Origin: Erythrobacteraceae bacterium
GTDB lineage: Bacteria > Pseudomonadota > Alphaproteobacteria > Sphingomonadales > Sphingomonadaceae
Reading direction: 5' to 3'
Length of the DNA: 64,000 nucleotides
Assembly: GCA_027486035.1 (NCBI GenBank)
Contig: JAIXPX010000033.1
Span: 1-64,000, forward strand
Shown here: positions 55,199 through 64,000 of the stretch, one piece after another
How positions within the stretch are numbered: the stretch's first letter is position 1
Layout of the letters: each line of letters opens with the position of its first letter
Notes under the pieces: generated by a model
What the model saw: only the letters and a program-made list of their open reading frames with translations
Databases searched by the model: none
What the model was told of the DNA's origin: nothing
Program-made: the position numbers and the translations under genes

Positions 55199-56608
55199 AT
55201 GTCGAAAGCGAAAGACGTCCTGAAGAAGATCAAGGACGAGGAAATCGAGTGGGTTGATCTGCGCTTCACCGACCCCAAGGGCAAGTGGCAGCATCTCACC
55301 ATGGTGGCGAGCGTCATGGGCGAGGACGAGCTCGAGGACGGCCTGATGTTCGACGGCTCGTCGATCGCGGGCTGGAAGGTCATCAACGAGAGCGACATGA
55401 TCCTCAAGCCCGACCTCACCGAAACCTGGGTCGATCCGTTCAGCGCCACCCCGATGCTGATCATCAACTGCGACATCGTCGAGCCTTCGACCGGCGACTG
55501 GTATGCCCGCGACCCGCGCACCACTGCCAAGCGCGCCGAGGCCTATCTCAAGTCGACCGGCATCGGTGACACCGTCTATGTCGGCCCCGAAGCCGAATTC
55601 TTCATGTTCGACGATGTGCGCTTCGAGGACGGCTATGCCGGATCGGGCTTCGCGATCGACGACATCGAATTGCCGGGCAACACCAGCAAGGAATACGAGA
55701 ACGGCAACATGGGCCACCGCCCGCGTGCCAAGGGCGGCTACTTCCCGGTTGCGCCGGTCGACTCCGCTGTCGACATTCGCGCCGAGATGGTCTCGACCAT
55801 GCTGGAAATGGGCCTTCCCTGCGACAAGCACCACCACGAAGTCGCCGCCGCCCAGCACGAACTGGGCCTGACCTTCGGGACGCTGGTGCAGACCGCGGAC
55901 CGGATGCAGATCTACAAGTATGTCGTGCACCAGGTCGCCCATGCCTATGGCAAGACCGCGACCTTCATGCCGAAGCCGATCAAGGCCGACAACGGCTCGG
56001 GGATGCACACCCACATCTCGATCTGGAAGGAAGGCAAGCCGATGTTTGCCGGCAACGAATATGCCGGTCTCTCGGAAACCTGCCTCTACTTCATCGGCGG
56101 CGTCATCAAGCACGCCAAGGCGCTCAATGCCTTCACCAACCCGACCACCAACAGCTACAAGCGCCTGGTGCCGGGCTTCGAAGCGCCGGTGCTGCTGGCC
56201 TATTCGGCCCGCAACCGCTCGGCCTCGTGCCGCATTCCTTACGGTGCGGGCGACAAGGCGAAGCGCGTCGAGTTCCGCTTCCCCGATGCGATGGCCAACC
56301 CCTACCTGTGCTACTCGGCACTGCTGATGGCTGGCCTCGACGGGATCGAGAACAAGATCCACCCGGGCGAGGCGATGGACAAGAACCTCTACGATCTGCC
56401 GCCGGCCGAACTCGCCGAAGTGCCGACCGTGTGCGGTTCGCTCCGCGAGGCGCTCGACAGCCTGGCCGCCGACCACGAGTTCCTGCTCAAGGGCGACGTC
56501 TTCACCAAGGACCAGATCGAAGCCTATGCCGAGCTCAAGTGGGAAGAGGTGATCCGCACCGAGACCACGCCGTGCCCGGTCGAATTCGACATGTACTACT
56601 CGATGTAA
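55199..56608 (+). CDS. glnA: glutamine synthetase, type I
   Basis: ATP-dependent ammonia assimilation into glutamine. 469 residues of the GSI-beta class. Features: [17 protein letters not shown] near 50, [12 protein letters not shown] near 130 (metal ligands), [17 protein letters not shown] near 263, [19 protein letters not shown] near 343, and Y398 in KNLYDLPP, the adenylylation tyrosine. It is co-transcribed with glnB from the sigma-54 promoter, and a strong terminator follows 38 bases after the stop. Confidence 0.97.
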   Translation: MSKAKDVLKKIKDEEIEWVDLRFTDPKGKWQHLTMVASVMGEDELEDGLMFDGSSIAGWKVINESDMILKPDLTETWVDPFSATPMLIINCDIVEPSTGDWYARDPRTTAKRAEAYLKSTGIGDTVYVGPEAEFFMFDDVRFEDGYAGSGFAIDDIELPGNTSKEYENGNMGHRPRAKGGYFPVAPVDSAVDIRAEMVSTMLEMGLPCDKHHHEVAAAQHELGLTFGTLVQTADRMQIYKYVVHQVAHAYGKTATFMPKPIKADNGSGMHTHISIWKEGKPMFAGNEYAGLSETCLYFIGGVIKHAKALNAFTNPTTNSYKRLVPGFEAPVLLAYSARNRSASCRIPYGAGDKAKRVEFRFPDAMANPYLCYSALLMAGLDGIENKIHPGEAMDKNLYDLPPAELAEVPTVCGSLREALDSLAADHEFLLKGDVFTKDQIEAYAELKWEEVIRTETTPCPVEFDMYYSM

Positions 56609-56646
56609 CCACCATTCGGGTCCTCACCGCAAGGTGTCTGGTTGAG

Positions 56647-56677
56647 GGGCGGGAGAAAGCGATTCTCCCGCCCTTTT
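56647..56677 (+). terminator. Rho-independent terminator of glnBA
   Basis: GGGCGGGAGAA pairs perfectly with TTCTCCCGCCC around the AGCGA loop and is followed by TTTT. The rest of the 295-base gap up to the autotransporter holds no gene. It is AT-richer near 56750-56790 and probably contains that gene's promoter. Confidence 0.85.
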
Positions 56678-56903
56678 GCTTGCGCAACCATCTCACAGGG
56701 GGCTCAAAGCGGCGCTCCTCGGCGGATTTGCGAAGCCGGAAGTAAGGACGAAGATAACTTCAGTCATTTGCATATGATGCAGGAATGCAACGTTTGCGCG
56801 AAAAATTCAGCGGCTCTTGCTCCACCCACAGCGACGGGTAGTTTGCCGCGCCTAACGCGGGATGTGATAGCGCATCCTCGGTCGCACAGAGGGGCTTATT
56901 TCG

Positions 56904-59900
56904 ATGATCAAGAATGATCGCCGGTTCCGTCCGGCGCTAATGACGAGTGTTGCACTTGCCGGTCTGGTCATGGGTGCAGGTGCTGCACATGCGCAATCGA
57001 CCTTGGCGGTGGGCTCCCCCCGCCTCGATCCCACCGAAGTCGAGGATGCGCGCCACCGCGTGTCGGCGCTCAGCGTCGAAGAAGTGCAGGACGAGCGCCA
57101 CAATCCGGCCCGCGCGCCGCTCACGTCCATCAGCACCTACAAGGACGAGATCGAGGTCGTGAACGACCCGTCGATCGTGATTTCGGTTCCCGGAACGCCG
57201 ACAACCGCGCGAGACCCGGTGAACATCAACGGCATCGGCCAGATGATTGTCAGCACCCCGGGTGCCAATGGCGGCGTCTCGCTCGGCCTGTGCACCGGCA
57301 CGCTGATCAATCCGCGCACCGTGCTCTTCGCGGCGCACTGCGTGAACACCCGTCCGGCGACCGCCTACGGCTCCGAATCCGGTGGCGTGGCTATCGCTTT
57401 CGGGTTCAACAACGCCAACAACACCACCCAGCCGGGCCAGCCCGCGGGCACCTCGCCGCTGCTCAACTGGCTGTTCGGTTCGGCCGCGCAGGGCCGCGCA
57501 CCCAACACCACCAGCACCGCCGAGTTCTTCTACACGGTCAACGGGCTGGTCTATAATAACCTTTCGCTTGAGCCGGCTGCGGCAGGCTTCCTCTACGGCG
57601 ACGTGGCGATCGCCTCGCTCGACACGCCTGCGCGCAACATCCCGACCTGGGCGATCCTCCTGTCAGCGCTGACCCCGCCGTCGCAGATCTCCGCCGCGAA
57701 CGGCACCGGCTATCACGTTACCATCAGCGGCTACGGTGCGAACGGTATCGGCACCACGGGCGCCACCGGCGCGATCGACTATCGTCGCCGCGTGGCCGAA
57801 AACTGGCTGGGCGGCCTGACCTCGCTCAATGTGCGCGACACGCTGCTGTTCGGCGGGTTCAGCGTCAACCGCCCGCAGAACCTCTACTGGATCGACTTCG
57901 ACGATCCGCGTCGCGGCACCGCCTCGGCCACGCCGTTCGACTTCAACGTGTTCCGCGACAATCCCCTACCCAACGAAGGAACCACCTCGGGCGGAAACTC
58001 GGGTGGTCCGCTGATCCTCGACCGCACCTTCGCGCAGCAGATCGTCATCGGCGTGCTGTCGGGCGGTTCGCGTTTCTTCAGCGCACAGCCGGGTTCGAGC
58101 TACGGCACGGCCTCGTTCTACCAGCCGATCTACCTCTACTGGGACTGGATCGCCGCGAACAACCCGTATCGCTACGTCGGCGCGAACGCTGGTAACGGCA
58201 ACTGGGAAGACCCCACGCGCTGGGTCTCGCTGCAGGACCCCAACTTCTTCATCATCGGCGCCAACGGGCAGCTGGTGAACGGGGTTCCCTCAGCTCGCGG
58301 CGAGCAAAACCTTGGCACCTCGGGCCAGTTCGGCCAGGTCTGTATCCAGGGCCCGGCTGCGGGCGCTGGCACGCAGGGTTGCACCGATCTGTCGACAGGC
58401 CGCTTCATCCCGACCACCGGCGGAGTCGGCGGCGCCAACGCCCCGTCCGACGCCCCGGGCCTCAGCAACAACTTCGGCACGGCCTCGATCGGGAACGATG
58501 GTTCCATCGATCCGCAATCGCCCGCCGATATGTCCGGCGCCGTACAGGAGCCGCAGAACACCGGCCCGGCGCTTCCGGCTCCCACGATCGCCAACGGCCT
58601 TCCGGGCGCGACGGGCTTCGTGCCCAACAACACCCCGGGCAATCGCCTCGCCGGTGTGCTGCCGCGCTACTTCGACGTGACGCTTGCCAATAGCGGCACG
58701 ACGACCCTGAGCAGCACCGTCACCATCGACCGACTGACGGTGCGCGGCTCGGCCGGGCTGACCATTGCTTCGGACGGCCGCCTCAACTCGCTCATCGATA
58801 TCACCCAGCTGGGCGGCATCATGAGCGTCAACGGCACACTGACCTCGGTCGGCGACTACACCGTCATGGGTGGCCTGCTGCAGGGCACCGGGACGATCAC
58901 CGCGCCCTTCGTGAACAGCGTCGCCGGTCAGATCGCGCCCGGCACCGTCGGGACCGTCGGTACCCTCTCGATCAACGGCAATCTGGTCCTCGCCTCGGGC
59001 AACCAGTTCCTCGTCGATGTCGTGGGCACCACGGCCGACCGCATCACCGTCACCGGGCAGGCGAACATCGGCGGCCAGGTGGTGGTCGGTGCGGGGGTTG
59101 CCGGTCAGGTCAACGGTCTGGGCCGGCAGTTCACGATCCTCTCCGCCACTGGCGGCGTGACCGGCACCTTCACCGCGCAGAGCCTCTCGCCGATCCTCAG
59201 CCAGCAGTTCACCTACCAGCAGAACGCGGTGCTGATGCAGATTCGTGCGGCGAGCTACGCCTCCGTCATCAGCTCGGGCAACCGCGTCCAGACCGCCTAC
59301 GCCCAGCTGCTCGACCAGAACCGTTCGAACGCTGCCCTGTCGGGGCTCTATGCTCTCGACTTTGCCTCGGTCGATACGATCCGCAACACCTTCAACGCGC
59401 TTGCTCCAGTCAACGAGCAGGCGGTGCGGTCGATCGCGGGCCAGTCGGTCAACGTCATCCAGAACTTCAACGATGCGCGCCTGCGCAAGGCTGACAGAGA
59501 GAACGCCGGCGGCAAGATCGCCATCACCGGGCGCCCCCTCGAACTCGCCCAGATGAGCATTTCGCCGGTCGGCCAGCCGCTCGGCGGCGCGCTCATGGCG
59601 CTGCAGGAAGGCGCTGCGGAGACCGAGGCAACCGAAGCGAACCTGCCGGACAATCTCGGCATGTTCCTCTCGGCCGGCTTCATCAACGGCGACATCGCGG
59701 CTCTCCCGGGCTACTCGGCGCCGCGCAAGATGGACGGCTACTACATCTCCGGCGGCCTTGAGTTCTATCCGGGTGACGAGACCATGCTGGGTCTGTCGGG
59801 CTACTACAACTCGCTCGACGCCGAGACCCCGCTGGCTCAGGCGGTGAGCAGCGAGACCTATGCGGCCTCGCTCTACATGCGCCACAAGACTGACGGCGGC

Positions 59901-60470
59901 ATCGTTGTCGACGGGCAGTTCACGATGGGTTCGCTCGGTTTTGACACCACCCGTCAGGTGCAGCTCCTTGGGGCCGCGCAGACCCTGACCTCGTCTTCGG
60001 ACGATCTGCTGGTCTCCGGTGCCTTGGGCGTCTCCTTTGACCTCAAGACCGGCATCGGCACGCTGTCGCCCGGCATCGAGGCGCGCTACGCCAGCGTCGA
60101 TCTCACCAATGTGCGTGAAAACGGCGGCACGCTGGGCCTCGCAATCGATCGCGAGAACTTCAAGAGCTCGCAAGTGCGCTTCGGCCTTGACTACGAGAAG
60201 CGCGGCGAACTGTTGGGCCTCGTCGCCAACGCACAGCTCGTGTGGGAATTCGAGGATGGCCCGCAGCTGCTCGGCGCCAATTTTGCGCAGGGCACGGGTC
60301 CGAATGCCAACTTCGTGCTCGCCACGGCCGACCAGACCTGGGCTGAAGTGGGTGTGGCTGCGGTGTTCGGAAACGGGCCACTGCAGTTCAGCGCGGGCTT
60401 CGACACGACCATCGGCCGCACCAATGCCGATGCACAGGTGATCAGCGGTTCGGCCACCTACCGCTTCTGA
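56904..60470 (+). CDS. autotransporter with trypsin-like serine protease passenger
   Basis: Type Va secreted protein, 1188 residues. A signal peptide covers 1-30 (LVMGAGAAHAQ). The passenger begins with an S1-like protease domain: H145 in FAAHCVN, an Asp at 233 or 240 (YGDVAIASLD) and S366 in TSGGNSGGP, so the triad looks complete. Residues about 600-780 are beta-helix-like (LTVRGSAGLTIASDGRLNSL and repeats). The last 270 or so form an autotransporter barrel ending in TYRF. AGAGGGG-type Shine-Dalgarno (AGAGGGGC) precedes the ATG. It stands alone between two terminators. Target proteins are unknown. Confidence 0.9.
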   Translation: MIKNDRRFRPALMTSVALAGLVMGAGAAHAQSTLAVGSPRLDPTEVEDARHRVSALSVEEVQDERHNPARAPLTSISTYKDEIEVVNDPSIVISVPGTPTTARDPVNINGIGQMIVSTPGANGGVSLGLCTGTLINPRTVLFAAHCVNTRPATAYGSESGGVAIAFGFNNANNTTQPGQPAGTSPLLNWLFGSAAQGRAPNTTSTAEFFYTVNGLVYNNLSLEPAAAGFLYGDVAIASLDTPARNIPTWAILLSALTPPSQISAANGTGYHVTISGYGANGIGTTGATGAIDYRRRVAENWLGGLTSLNVRDTLLFGGFSVNRPQNLYWIDFDDPRRGTASATPFDFNVFRDNPLPNEGTTSGGNSGGPLILDRTFAQQIVIGVLSGGSRFFSAQPGSSYGTASFYQPIYLYWDWIAANNPYRYVGANAGNGNWEDPTRWVSLQDPNFFIIGANGQLVNGVPSARGEQNLGTSGQFGQVCIQGPAAGAGTQGCTDLSTGRFIPTTGGVGGANAPSDAPGLSNNFGTASIGNDGSIDPQSPADMSGAVQEPQNTGPALPAPTIANGLPGATGFVPNNTPGNRLAGVLPRYFDVTLANSGTTTLSSTVTIDRLTVRGSAGLTIASDGRLNSLIDITQLGGIMSVNGTLTSVGDYTVMGGLLQGTGTITAPFVNSVAGQIAPGTVGTVGTLSINGNLVLASGNQFLVDVVGTTADRITVTGQANIGGQVVVGAGVAGQVNGLGRQFTILSATGGVTGTFTAQSLSPILSQQFTYQQNAVLMQIRAASYASVISSGNRVQTAYAQLLDQNRSNAALSGLYALDFASVDTIRNTFNALAPVNEQAVRSIAGQSVNVIQNFNDARLRKADRENAGGKIAITGRPLELAQMSISPVGQPLGGALMALQEGAAETEATEANLPDNLGMFLSAGFINGDIAALPGYSAPRKMDGYYISGGLEFYPGDETMLGLSGYYNSLDAETPLAQAVSSETYAASLYMRHKTDGGIVVDGQFTMGSLGFDTTRQVQLLGAAQTLTSSSDDLLVSGALGVSFDLKTGIGTLSPGIEARYASVDLTNVRENGGTLGLAIDRENFKSSQVRFGLDYEKRGELLGLVANAQLVWEFEDGPQLLGANFAQGTGPNANFVLATADQTWAEVGVAAVFGNGPLQFSAGFDTTIGRTNADAQVISGSATYRF

Positions 60471-60489
60471 TCGATTGCACCGACACAAG

Positions 60490-60524
60490 AAAGGGGCGCT
60501 CGCAGCGATGCGGGCGCCCCTTTT
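60490..60524 (+). terminator. Rho-independent terminator of the autotransporter gene
   Basis: AAAGGGGCGC pairs with GCGCCCCTTTT around a 14-base loop, 20 bases after the stop codon. The flanking A and T runs make it potentially bidirectional, also serving the membrane-protein gene on the other strand. Confidence 0.85.
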
Positions 60525-60542
60525 GCTTGAGACAGGGCGCGC

Positions 60543-61199
60543 TCAGCGCGGCGCGAGCATGCCGCGTCGGCCGACAACCACAAAGCTTGCCACCAGAACA
60601 AGACCATAGAACAGCGTCAACAAATCGAGTGGCGCAGGGGCGGTGACATAGCCGAGATGTGCCGCAATCGCCCAGAGCCCCACGACCAAGAGCGCCAGAG
60701 TATAGCTTAAGGCACCAGCCTCGAGATTGACGGCGCGCATCAGCTCGTCACAGGCGCGGTGGACAAGGACGGAGAGAAGCGATCCGCCCAGGAGGCCGCA
60801 ACCACCGATCACCAGTGCGGCAACCGAAGGCAATGGCCCGTCGGGCGCCGCAAGAGCAAGGGCGATGAGACACCCGCCCCACAAGAGCATCGAAATGCCC
60901 GACAGGCCGAGCATCCGTTTCTGCTCGTGGAGCTCTTCGGCATCCTCGACATTCAGGAACCGCGAACCGAGGCGCGGGTTCGCGACACCGATCGCTATAC
61001 CCAGGCCAATAACGGCATAAAGCATCCCAACCAGCGACGCGATGGTCGCCGATTCGCTCAAACCGCCGACAGCCTCGCTATCGATGAAGCGCATCATCGC
61101 AGCGCTAGCCGCAAAGCCCGCGATACCGCCGATTGCACCGGGAACAAGCAACTTGCGAAACCAGCGGGGCGTGGCGGCGGGCTTATCCTCAATCATCAT
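60543..61199 (-). CDS. polytopic membrane protein paired with an XRE regulator
   Basis: 218 residues from ATG 61199, preceded by GGAGG (ATG 61196 is also possible); the track start lies inside the regulator. Six hydrophobic segments span about 15-215, with the soluble loop NVEDAEELHEQKRMLG in the middle. I do not recognise a family with certainty; comparable membrane proteins are found beside YozG-type regulators in Sphingomonadales. It overlaps the regulator's end by 11 bases, so the two form an operon. Confidence 0.75.
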   Translation of the reverse strand: MMIEDKPAATPRWFRKLLVPGAIGGIAGFAASAAMMRFIDSEAVGGLSESATIASLVGMLYAVIGLGIAIGVANPRLGSRFLNVEDAEELHEQKRMLGLSGISMLLWGGCLIALALAAPDGPLPSVAALVIGGCGLLGGSLLSVLVHRACDELMRAVNLEAGALSYTLALLVVGLWAIAAHLGYVTAPAPLDLLTLFYGLVLVASFVVVGRRGMLAPR

Positions 61200-61401
61200 C
61201 TTGTGGCCTCCAATCGTCGATAAACAGGTCCGGCACCGCGACGCCGAACAGGCGGGACATGCGGAGCGCGAGGGGCAGGGAAGGATCGTACTTGTCGGTC
61301 TCGACCGCATTGATCGTCTGACGCGACACGCCGAGTCTGCGGGCGAGTTCGCCCTGACTCCACCCTCTTGCCTCGCGGTGTTGCTTCAGACGGTTTTCCA
61401 A
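61189..61401 (-). CDS. small XRE-family transcriptional regulator (YozG-like)
   Basis: 70 residues, essentially one helix-turn-helix: RLKQHREARGWSQGELARRL then GVSRQTINAVETDKYDPSL. This is the classic signature of small Cro/CI-like regulators of this type. I place the start at TTG 61401 (LENRLKQ), where relatives begin; the track's 61485 is also a TTG and would put the start inside an operator repeat. It is followed by the membrane-protein gene, and three palindromes lie just upstream, so autoregulation is likely. Confidence 0.8.
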   Translation of the reverse strand: MENRLKQHREARGWSQGELARRLGVSRQTINAVETDKYDPSLPLALRMSRLFGVAVPDLFIDDWRPQDDD

Positions 61402-61480
61402 GCGGTGGCTGTCCGTGCAAATTGATAAGGTACATCCCTCATCCGCTTTTGCGTCTTGCTGACGACCGACGCGGATAGCT

Positions 61481-61530
61481 GACAAGAGCTCTTTACAGAC
61501 AAGAACTCTTGTCAGTCAAGAACTCTTGTC
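61481..61530. promoter_or_regulatory. triple 17-bp-spaced palindromic operator
   Basis: Three 16-base palindromes start at 61481 (GACAAGAGCTCTTTAC, degenerate), 61498 (GACAAGAACTCTTGTC) and 61515 (GTCAAGAACTCTTGTC), each exactly 17 bases apart. They lie between the XRE gene and the lysozyme gene, overlapping a minus-strand TTGACT that could be the -35 of the regulator. Confidence 0.75.
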
Positions 61531-61608
61531 ACCTCCGGACAAAACCGTTTTCCTACTCCGCACAGACCTGCTTCATCCCCTGGCCTCAAGCCAACGGAGG
61601 CCCCGCCC

Positions 61609-62115
61609 ATGCCCGACAGCACTGTCCATGCCACCTCTGCCCGCCGCATCAGCGCGGAAGGCATCGCCCTGATCCGCCGCTTCGAGGGCTGCGCGCAGCT
61701 CGCCACCGACGGGATGATCGATGCCTATCCCGATCCGGCCACCGGCGGCCCGCCATGGACCATCGGCTGGGGCGCGACAGGACGCGACAGCTTCAACGGC
61801 GGCCGCATTCACAAAGGCACGCGCTGGACGCAGGCACAGTGCGACGCGCGGCTCGCCGAGGATCTCGCCCGTGTCGCCGATGAAGTCTCAGCCGCAATCG
61901 GCGATGTGCCGACCTCGCAGTGCCAGTTCGATGCTCTCGTCAGCTTCCACTACAATACTGGCGCGATTGGACGGGCAACCCTCACGAAAAAGCACATCGC
62001 GCGTGACAGCAAGGGCACCGCACGGGAGTTCGGGCGCTGGAACCGCGCTGGGGCGCGCGTCCTCAAGGGGCTTACGAGACGGCGCATGGCCGAGGCAGAA
62101 ATGTATCTTGGCTAG
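61609..62115 (+). CDS. GH24 lysozyme (phage-type endolysin)
   Basis: A 168-residue muramidase without signal peptide. ATG 61609 is preceded by CGGAGG. The catalytic glutamate is E26 in IRRFEGC. The GH24 signature follows as AYPDPATGGPPWTIGWGATG (D42, T51), with a longer E-to-D spacing than in T4 lysozyme, and FHYNTGAIG near 113. The Cys residues (28, 79, 104) are unusual for a cytosolic enzyme. It has no holin, Rz or phage genes beside it; it is either a remnant or a domesticated lysozyme. tamB ends four bases after it, convergently. Confidence 0.85.
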   Translation: MPDSTVHATSARRISAEGIALIRRFEGCAQLATDGMIDAYPDPATGGPPWTIGWGATGRDSFNGGRIHKGTRWTQAQCDARLAEDLARVADEVSAAIGDVPTSQCQFDALVSFHYNTGAIGRATLTKKHIARDSKGTAREFGRWNRAGARVLKGLTRRRMAEAEMYLG

Positions 62116-62118
62116 CTC

Positions 62119-64000
62119 TCAGTAATCCCGCGACACCTGGACAAGCAGCGAATCCCGTCCGATTGTCGAAACCGTTCCGAGAAGCGCCAGCCAACTGGTG
62201 ATGCGGTATTCGACCTGTGTCGCGCTGTAACCGCGCCCGTCGGTGACCAGTTCGACATAGATCGAGCGGGTGATGTTCTTGCCGATGGCAACGCCGGTGC
62301 CCCGTCCCGTCAAGGGATCGGCGCTGACGATCCGCAGCTGATCGAGGCCGATCGAGCGGCGCAGTTTACCGATTGGGTCGAGCCCGCCGCCCCCGCCCTG
62401 CAAGGCCGCGAGTGCTGCGGCAAGCTGCACCGCGTCGGTCGCCGAAAGCGATGTCACCGATCCGCCGAACAATAGGCGGGCGAGGATTTCCTCCTCGGGC
62501 AGCGCGGGATCGGAGGCGAAGGCAATGGCCGGCGACAGAGCGTTGCCGGTAATCGCGATGTCGACATTGGTGCCGTTCTTGCGCGTCTCCGCCAGCACGT
62601 CGAGGCGCGGATTGATCGGTTCGTTGCCATCGAAGAATATGCGCCCACGGGTCAGCTCGAAGCGCGTGCCCGCGAAGGTGTAATCGCCGCGCACCAGCCG
62701 CGCCGAACCGGCGATGCGCGGGTCTGCAACGGTGCCGCGCAGCGCGATATCGATGCCCCATTCGCTCTCCAAGCCCAGGCCCTCGACCGCGACGCGGTTG
62801 GGTGCCGAGGCATTGACGAGGTAGCGCCACGCCGCGTCGCGGCCTGACAGGCGGGTCCGGCTCTCCCCGTCATCGCCATTGATCTCCCGGGTGGCGATGC
62901 GCGGCAGGGCGACGTCCTCGTCGGCGTTGCCCAGAGCCCAGCGCGCGCGCTCGAGACGCACCCGGCCGGCGATCGTTCCGCCCAACCCGTTGGAGACAAT
63001 CCGCAAGGGGCCGGTGATCGTGGCGTCGAGACCATTGGCGTTGAGCAGCCGCGCCCGGATCGCCGCAGCACGCAGATCAAGACTGGGGCCGCGCGTTGCA
63101 CTGATGCCCGCAAGGTCGACTGTCCCGCTGCCCGTCACGGTGCCGCCGCCAGCAGTCTCCCCGGCAAAACGCACCAGTTCGAGCCGTGATCCGGCAAAGC
63201 GCCCGCGCGCGCTGACATTGGTGATCCGGGTACCGGTGAGGGCGCTCTGCACCGTCATGACGTCACTCGCAAGCGTCCCGGCAATGCGCGGATCGGCCAG
63301 CGTACCGCTGGCGCGTGCGGCAATCCGCACCGGGCCGGCGAGGTCGAAGGCCTCGATCGCAGCAAGCCGCCAGAGGGTCTCGGCCGCACCGTCGAAGGCA
63401 AGCCGCGCCTGAAGCCGTCCGCGCATCAGCCGGTCGGTCAACCCGCCATCTGGGGCAAGGCCGCCGACCGCAAGCGCAATGTCCCCGCGCGGTTCCGTGC
63501 CCTCGAAGAGGCGCACTGCGGCGGTAAGGCGGGGCGCGGTGAGATCGATCACGCCCAAGACGTTGATGGGCTTGGAGGACAGGACAAGCCCTGCCCGGCT
63601 GAACCGGTCGATCCGGCCGCGCGCCGTGGCCACAGGAGGCGTGCGTCCCGTTTGACGATAGTCGATCACCCCGGTCAGGTGTCCCCCGAGACCGAGGTCG
63701 CTCCCCGTCAGGTCGAGCAGGCGCAACGGCATTTGCGACAGCTTCAATACGAGACCTGTGGATCCGTCGCCGAAACTGCCGCTGACGATGGCGAAGCCCC
63801 CGCCATAGCCGACCTGGGTCGGCGCAAGGCTCCACCCGCCGCCTTCGATCGCGGTCAGGACGGCCCGGCGCGGCATTCTGATTTCGGACTGGCCATAGGC
63901 CCCGCGCGCCACTGCAGCGATACGGCCGGGCGCGACCTCCGCGTCGAAATTGAGCGCGAGGCGGTCACGGCGGCGGCCGGCGAGCGTGCCGGTCACCTTG
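62119..64000 (-). CDS. tamB: translocation and assembly module TamB (partial, 5' end outside window)
   Basis: C-terminal 627 or so residues of a DUF490 protein; the reading frame continues beyond 64000, and the track's GTG start at 63996 is internal. TamB spans from the inner membrane to TamA and feeds lipids or proteins to the outer membrane. Visible: long beta-taco repeats (TLADPRIAGTLASD, GTVADPRIAGSARLVRGDYT) and the conserved end RIFFDGNEPINPRLDVLAET, then PEEEILARLLFGGSVTSLSA, finishing LVQVSRDY. It converges with the lysozyme gene. Confidence 0.9.
   Translation of the reverse strand, partial: KVTGTLAGRRRDRLALNFDAEVAPGRIAAVARGAYGQSEIRMPRRAVLTAIEGGGWSLAPTQVGYGGGFAIVSGSFGDGSTGLVLKLSQMPLRLLDLTGSDLGLGGHLTGVIDYRQTGRTPPVATARGRIDRFSRAGLVLSSKPINVLGVIDLTAPRLTAAVRLFEGTEPRGDIALAVGGLAPDGGLTDRLMRGRLQARLAFDGAAETLWRLAAIEAFDLAGPVRIAARASGTLADPRIAGTLASDVMTVQSALTGTRITNVSARGRFAGSRLELVRFAGETAGGGTVTGSGTVDLAGISATRGPSLDLRAAAIRARLLNANGLDATITGPLRIVSNGLGGTIAGRVRLERARWALGNADEDVALPRIATREINGDDGESRTRLSGRDAAWRYLVNASAPNRVAVEGLGLESEWGIDIALRGTVADPRIAGSARLVRGDYTFAGTRFELTRGRIFFDGNEPINPRLDVLAETRKNGTNVDIAITGNALSPAIAFASDPALPEEEILARLLFGGSVTSLSATDAVQLAAALAALQGGGGGLDPIGKLRRSIGLDQLRIVSADPLTGRGTGVAIGKNITRSIYVELVTDGRGYSATQVEYRITSWLALLGTVSTIGRDSLLVQVSRDY

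Noticed and set aside
61486-61608. Extended N-terminus of the XRE regulator from 61485
   Set aside because: The track start is a TTG inside the first operator palindrome. Relatives begin at the RLKQHREARG helix, so TTG 61401 is preferred.

Overview
The window is about 64 kb of GC-rich chromosome from an alphaproteobacterium. Gene content points to order Sphingomonadales, most likely the Erythrobacter/Porphyrobacter group. The pointers are a trifunctional propionyl-CoA synthase (the structurally studied enzyme is from Erythrobacter sp. NAP1), a cysI operon with DUF2849 and DUF934 partners, a type 2 ArgC, a long FtsZ, and the dispersed 'VIPAKAGT'-type palindromic repeat. Coding density is high and many neighbouring genes overlap by four bases (ATGA or GTGA). 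No plasmid, intact prophage, insertion sequence or CRISPR array was seen.

Layout. 1-5105 (-): 3'-truncated propionyl-CoA synthase, missing from the ORF track because its stop lies outside the window. 5106-5456: intergenic region with a parS-like site and a decamer repeat cluster. 5457-5927 (-): queF. 6301-12373 (+): sulfur block sseA, metC, cobA, DUF2849, cysI, DUF934, cysH. cysI carries an in-frame palindromic repeat, and a second copy lies just after cysH. 12479-15622 (-): epimerase, proB, obgE. 15671-19061 (-): vitamin B12 uptake operon (btuB, small membrane protein, btuF) behind a cobalamin riboswitch. 19615-19690 (-): tRNA-Ala(CGC), next to a 146-bp inverted repeat. 19804-24692 (-): lipoprotein, Bax-inhibitor-1 protein, proC, YbjN-like protein, TPR/SPOR protein.

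24773-43992 (-) is a complete division and cell wall (dcw) cluster. In transcription order it is mraZ, rsmH, ftsL, ftsI, murE, murF, mraY, murD, ftsW, murG, murC, murB, ddl, ftsQ, ftsA, ftsZ. The gap upstream of mraZ holds GGGA repeats at about 10-bp spacing, and a perfect DnaA box lies between ftsA and ftsZ. 44395-47384 (-): lipoprotein, membrane protein, cysK, DUF1905 protein and 2Fe-2S ferredoxin. 47490-50629: AlkA-type glycosylase, SDR, phhB, ccmA and ccmB. 50698-51525 (-): map, followed by a second parS-like site. 51777-56608 (+): M17 aminopeptidase, SH3-like protein, argC, then glnB-glnA behind a sigma-54-like promoter. 56904-60470 (+): autotransporter with a trypsin-like protease passenger. 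60543-62115: membrane protein and small XRE regulator facing a lysozyme gene across three operator-like palindromes at exact 17-bp spacing. 62119-64000 (-): C-terminal part of tamB.

How it fits together. The sulfur genes reduce APS/PAPS to sulfite (CysH) and then sulfide (CysI). CobA supplies the siroheme precursor, CysK fixes sulfide into cysteine, and MetC and SseA handle organic sulfur. The B12 operon imports cobalamin. The dcw cluster makes lipid II and the divisome. The main candidates for something undescribed are the coding palindromic element inside cysI, the two parS-like sites that share an adjacent GGGGGTCTGG repeat, the GGGA arrays upstream of mraZ, the 17-bp operator ladder, and the small membrane protein of the B12 operon. 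Start sites were chosen from overlaps and Shine-Dalgarno sequences. All family calls come from reading the translations, with no database search.
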